From assembly GCA_938022935.1 (NCBI GenBank), contig CALIHL010000050.1, positions 1-44,881 on the forward strand: DNA of 44,881 bases, given 5' to 3'. A model generated the notes under the pieces. It ran no database searches. It saw only the letters and a list, made by a program, of their open reading frames with translations, and was not told the DNA's origin. A program made the translations under genes and the position numbers. Below are positions 42,549 through 44,881 of this stretch, piece after piece. The DNA is from an uncultured Saprospiraceae bacterium (GTDB lineage: Bacteria; Bacteroidota; Bacteroidia; Chitinophagales; Saprospiraceae). Within the stretch, counting starts at the first letter, position 1. Every line of letters starts with the position of its first letter.

Positions 42549-44881
42549 ATGATTACAATATATCCCAAGATTAGATTAGGCTTAAACGCCGGCTTAAAAT
42601 TCTTTTTAGCCTTAACCTTATTTGTTACATCCATATCTGTCAGTACCGCACAGATAAAGATGGGTGATAACCCAAATACAATTAACCCGAGTTCACTTTT
42701 AGAATTAGAAAGTAAGTCCAAAGGTTTCTTATGGCCAAGAATGAATATAAGTGAAAGAGATAATATTTCAATGCCACCAACAGGCTTGACAATATTTAAC
42801 ACAGAGACAATCTGTGTTGAGGTGAATGTAGGAATTCCTACAGCACCCAATTGGTTATGCTTAAAAGGAGATAGTGATAATCAAGATGTTACGCAGTTCG
42901 GGTTGGACGGTAACATCTTGACTATTTCCATTGAAGGTGGTAATACCATGACTGTAGATCTTACTGATATCATCGGGGTTGATACAGATGATCAAACAAT
43001 AACGGACTTAACATTAAGTGGAACTGAGCTTTCAATTTCAATAGACGGAGGTAACACTCAAGTTGTAGATTTGGCGAGTTTGAATACAGATGATCAGCAG
43101 ATTACAAATTTTGATTTGACTGGATCGATACTTACAATTGAAATAGAAAATGGAAACTCAAGAACTGTAGATCTTAGTAACTACCCTGGACTTCAAGGAA
43201 CAGATGGGATAGATGGAGTTAGCGTAGATAGTGCAAGTCATAATACTGATGGTTCTCTTACTTTCTATTTTTCAGACAATACAATTTTCACAACAAGAGA
43301 TTTAACTGGCCCTCAAGGGCAGGCAGGAGTTAATGGAGTAGATGGTCAAGACGGAGCTGACGGAACGAATGGTCAAGACGGAGCGGACGGACAAGATGGC
43401 ATAAGTATTACAGGTGCGGAACACAACACAGACGGAACGTTGACATTGACATTCTCTGATGGCTCAACATATACAACAGATGATTTAACTGGTCCTGCGG
43501 GTGCTAATGGTATAGATGGCCAAGATGGCGCAGCTGGTAGAGGAATTACAAATACGACCTTTAATGCAGATGGTACGCTTACGCTTACTTATTCTGACGG
43601 AACTGATTACACAACTGGAGATTTGACAGGCCCTCAAGGGGCTGCTGGTGTTGATGGGCAAGATGGTTTGGATGGAGCTGCTGGAGCAGATGGCAGAAGT
43701 GTAACCAATACTGTACACAATGCTGATGGTACGCTTACTTTGACTTTTTCAGATGGATCAACTTATACAACGGATGATTTGACTGGCCCTGCTGGCGCAG
43801 ATGGGCAAAATGGTACAGATGGTGTAGACGGTGTTGATGGAACAAATGGTACCGATGGAGCTGCTGGAGCAGATGGCAGAAGTGTTACAAATACTGTACA
43901 CAACGCAGATGGTACACTTACTTTGACTTTCTCAGATGGAACAGATTATACAACTGGTGATCTAACTGGGCCTCAAGGTCCACAAGGCGATCCAGCAACA
44001 GATGATCAACAATTAACTATTTCAAATGACACACTCTATTTAGATAATGGAGGGCAAGTTTATTTAGGAGATTACTTTGATAACACAGATGATCAAATTA
44101 TAAGTTTTTCAAATGACACTCTTTATTTAGAAGATGGAGGATTTGTTTATTTAGGTGGTTATATCGACAATACAGATAATCAAGTTTTAAACTTTTCTAA
44201 TGATACACTTTATCTATCCGATGGAGGTCAAGTATACTTAGGAGATTATCTTGATAATACAGATGACCAGCAGATTGAGCAGTTTGAGTTTAACTCAGCT
44301 ACTAATGAAGTGTATATCTCGCTTGAAGATGGCGGGATGGATACTCTAAACTTGTCTGCCTTAAGTAACGTTGGTTCAGATGATCAGGTTCTTAACTTAT
44401 CAAATGATACTTTATACTTAGAAGATGGTGGTCAGATCTACTTGGGAGACTACTTAGACAACACGGATGATCAGTCACTTTCTATTTCAAATGATACTTT
44501 GTATTTAGAAGATGGTGGTCAGATCTATTTAGGAGACTATTTAGATAATACAGATGATCAGCAGATCGAACAGTTTGAGTTTAACTCAGCCACTAATGAA
44601 GTTTATATAGCACTTGAGGATGGCGGTGTGGATACAATTGATTTGTCGGCATTGAACAATGTTGGATCAGATGACCAGGGTTTAAGTTTCTCAAATGACA
44701 CTCTTTATTTAGAAGATGGCGGATTTGTATACTTAGGTGGATATATAGATAACACCGATAGTCAGGTGTTGAATTTTTCAAATGATACACTTTATCTCAC
44801 TGATGGTGGTCAAGTATATTTAGGAGATTATCTTGACGATACTGATGATCAGCAGATCGAGCAGTTTGACTTTAACCCTGC
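42549..44881 (+). CDS. Large secreted collagen-like repeat protein, 5' part (partial, runs off the right edge)
   Basis: The frame is open from ATG 42549 to the window end (777 codons seen, no stop). A signal peptide covers about 1-34 (...SISVSTAQ). Next comes a head region with GDNPNTINPSSLLELESKSKGF and WPRMNISERD, a start common to Bacteroidota surface or tail-fibre-like proteins. Three DGGNTxxVDL beta modules lead into collagen-like Gly-X-Y tracts that alternate with five 28-residue modules (NADGTLTLTFSDG...YTTDDL). From about 44010 a third array follows: 29-residue SNDTLYLEDGGQVYLGDYLDNTDDQ-type units and 39-residue QIEQFEFNSATNEVYI units. The likely fold is a trimeric fibre. The C-terminus, where a T9SS or chaperone domain would be, is outside the window. 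Confidence 0.85.
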   Translation, partial: MITIYPKIRLGLNAGLKFFLALTLFVTSISVSTAQIKMGDNPNTINPSSLLELESKSKGFLWPRMNISERDNISMPPTGLTIFNTETICVEVNVGIPTAPNWLCLKGDSDNQDVTQFGLDGNILTISIEGGNTMTVDLTDIIGVDTDDQTITDLTLSGTELSISIDGGNTQVVDLASLNTDDQQITNFDLTGSILTIEIENGNSRTVDLSNYPGLQGTDGIDGVSVDSASHNTDGSLTFYFSDNTIFTTRDLTGPQGQAGVNGVDGQDGADGTNGQDGADGQDGISITGAEHNTDGTLTLTFSDGSTYTTDDLTGPAGANGIDGQDGAAGRGITNTTFNADGTLTLTYSDGTDYTTGDLTGPQGAAGVDGQDGLDGAAGADGRSVTNTVHNADGTLTLTFSDGSTYTTDDLTGPAGADGQNGTDGVDGVDGTNGTDGAAGADGRSVTNTVHNADGTLTLTFSDGTDYTTGDLTGPQGPQGDPATDDQQLTISNDTLYLDNGGQVYLGDYFDNTDDQIISFSNDTLYLEDGGFVYLGGYIDNTDNQVLNFSNDTLYLSDGGQVYLGDYLDNTDDQQIEQFEFNSATNEVYISLEDGGMDTLNLSALSNVGSDDQVLNLSNDTLYLEDGGQIYLGDYLDNTDDQSLSISNDTLYLEDGGQIYLGDYLDNTDDQQIEQFEFNSATNEVYIALEDGGVDTIDLSALNNVGSDDQGLSFSNDTLYLEDGGFVYLGGYIDNTDSQVLNFSNDTLYLTDGGQVYLGDYLDDTDDQQIEQFDFNP
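43188..43995 (+). repeat. Collagen-like Gly-X-Y tracts alternating with five 28-codon beta modules
   Basis: In protein, tracts such as GPQGQAGVNGVDGQDGADG alternate with modules of the form SVTNTVHNADGTLTLTFSDG...TTDDLTG. I count five modules. At DNA level the fourth and fifth modules are the most similar: both are preceded by ggagctgctggagcagatgg (43675 and 43857) and remain closely related for about 110 bases. Confidence 0.85.
44010..44881 (+). repeat. NDTLYL/DNTDDQ repeat array with a 97-codon higher-order unit
   Basis: Units of 29 residues (SNDTLYLxDGGQVYLGDYxDNTDDQ) and 39 residues (QIEQFEFNSATNEVYI...GSDDQ) occur in the order short, short, short, long, short, short, long, short, short, long. 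The segment near 44103-44300 is repeated at about 44686-44881 with the same order of variant units. Confidence 0.88.

Noticed and set aside
42464-42850. 128-codon minus-strand frame
   Set aside because: Antisense shadow of the signal peptide and head region of the large fibre gene that starts at 42549.
1-44881. CRISPR arrays, transposases, integrases, toxin-antitoxin or defence genes
   Set aside because: The only repeat arrays are in-frame coding repeats in two secreted proteins. No spacer-repeat pattern, terminal inverted repeats, recombinase motifs or defence-gene domains were seen.

Overview
The window is chromosomal DNA of a Bacteroidota bacterium, most likely a free-living, possibly marine member of the Saprospiria/Chitinophagia side of the phylum (lineage is inference). 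The signs are: the type IX secretion regulator PorX; two secreted proteins ending in type-B T9SS (gliding-associated) C-terminal domains; DUF4296 and DUF1573 lipoproteins; a Bacteroidota-style TamB; promoters of the TTG-N18/19-TAnnTTTG type; and few Shine-Dalgarno sequences. I see no insertion sequence, prophage, integrase or CRISPR array. Most genes are core or housekeeping.

Layout. 1-5.1 kb: the end of truA, glyA, a large repeat-rich OmpA/peptidoglycan-binding protein, and an HD-domain phosphohydrolase. 5.3-14.5 kb: porX, tatC, a Na+/Ca2+ antiporter family protein, a LamG protein with a type-B T9SS signal, a DUF1573 lipoprotein, and a 1.2-kilo-residue SprB-like protein with a type-B T9SS signal. 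This stretch is rich in secretion and cell-surface functions. 14.7-19.4 kb: a disaccharide phosphorolysis pair (GH65 phosphorylase plus beta-phosphoglucomutase) and a SWIM zinc-finger protein. 19.6-22.2 kb: a SixA-like phosphatase, a DUF4296 lipoprotein, and a response regulator/histidine kinase pair. 22.2-31.8 kb: an M23 peptidase, folP, tamB, aroC and rarA. 31.9-35.4 kb: an SGLT-type sodium/sugar symporter, a lipoprotein aldose 1-epimerase and an alpha/beta hydrolase. 35.4-41.5 kb: tilS, two overlapping paralogous lipoproteins, mltG, kdsA and a COG2509-type FAD protein. 41.5-44.9 kb: tRNA-Ser(UGA), a YiaA/YiaB-like membrane protein, a non-coding gap of about 0.55 kb, and the 5' part of a very repetitive secreted collagen-like/tail-fibre-like protein that runs off the window end.

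How the genes work together. PorX, the two T9SS cargo proteins, TatC, TamB, MltG, the M23 peptidase, the OmpA repeat protein and KdsA all serve envelope assembly and secretion. GH65 with PgmB, and separately the SGLT-like symporter with GalM, form two small sugar-use modules.

No convincing new multi-gene system is visible. The signals most worth following are: a perfect 19-bp inverted repeat inside the response-regulator coding sequence; the OmpA protein whose OmpA domain interrupts a roughly 20-copy repeat array; the multi-scale repeat mosaic at the right end; the tandem lipoprotein paralogues; a shared TTAC-N6-GTAA-type promoter-region motif; and an M23 peptidase in which Cys replaces the second His of the HxH metal motif.
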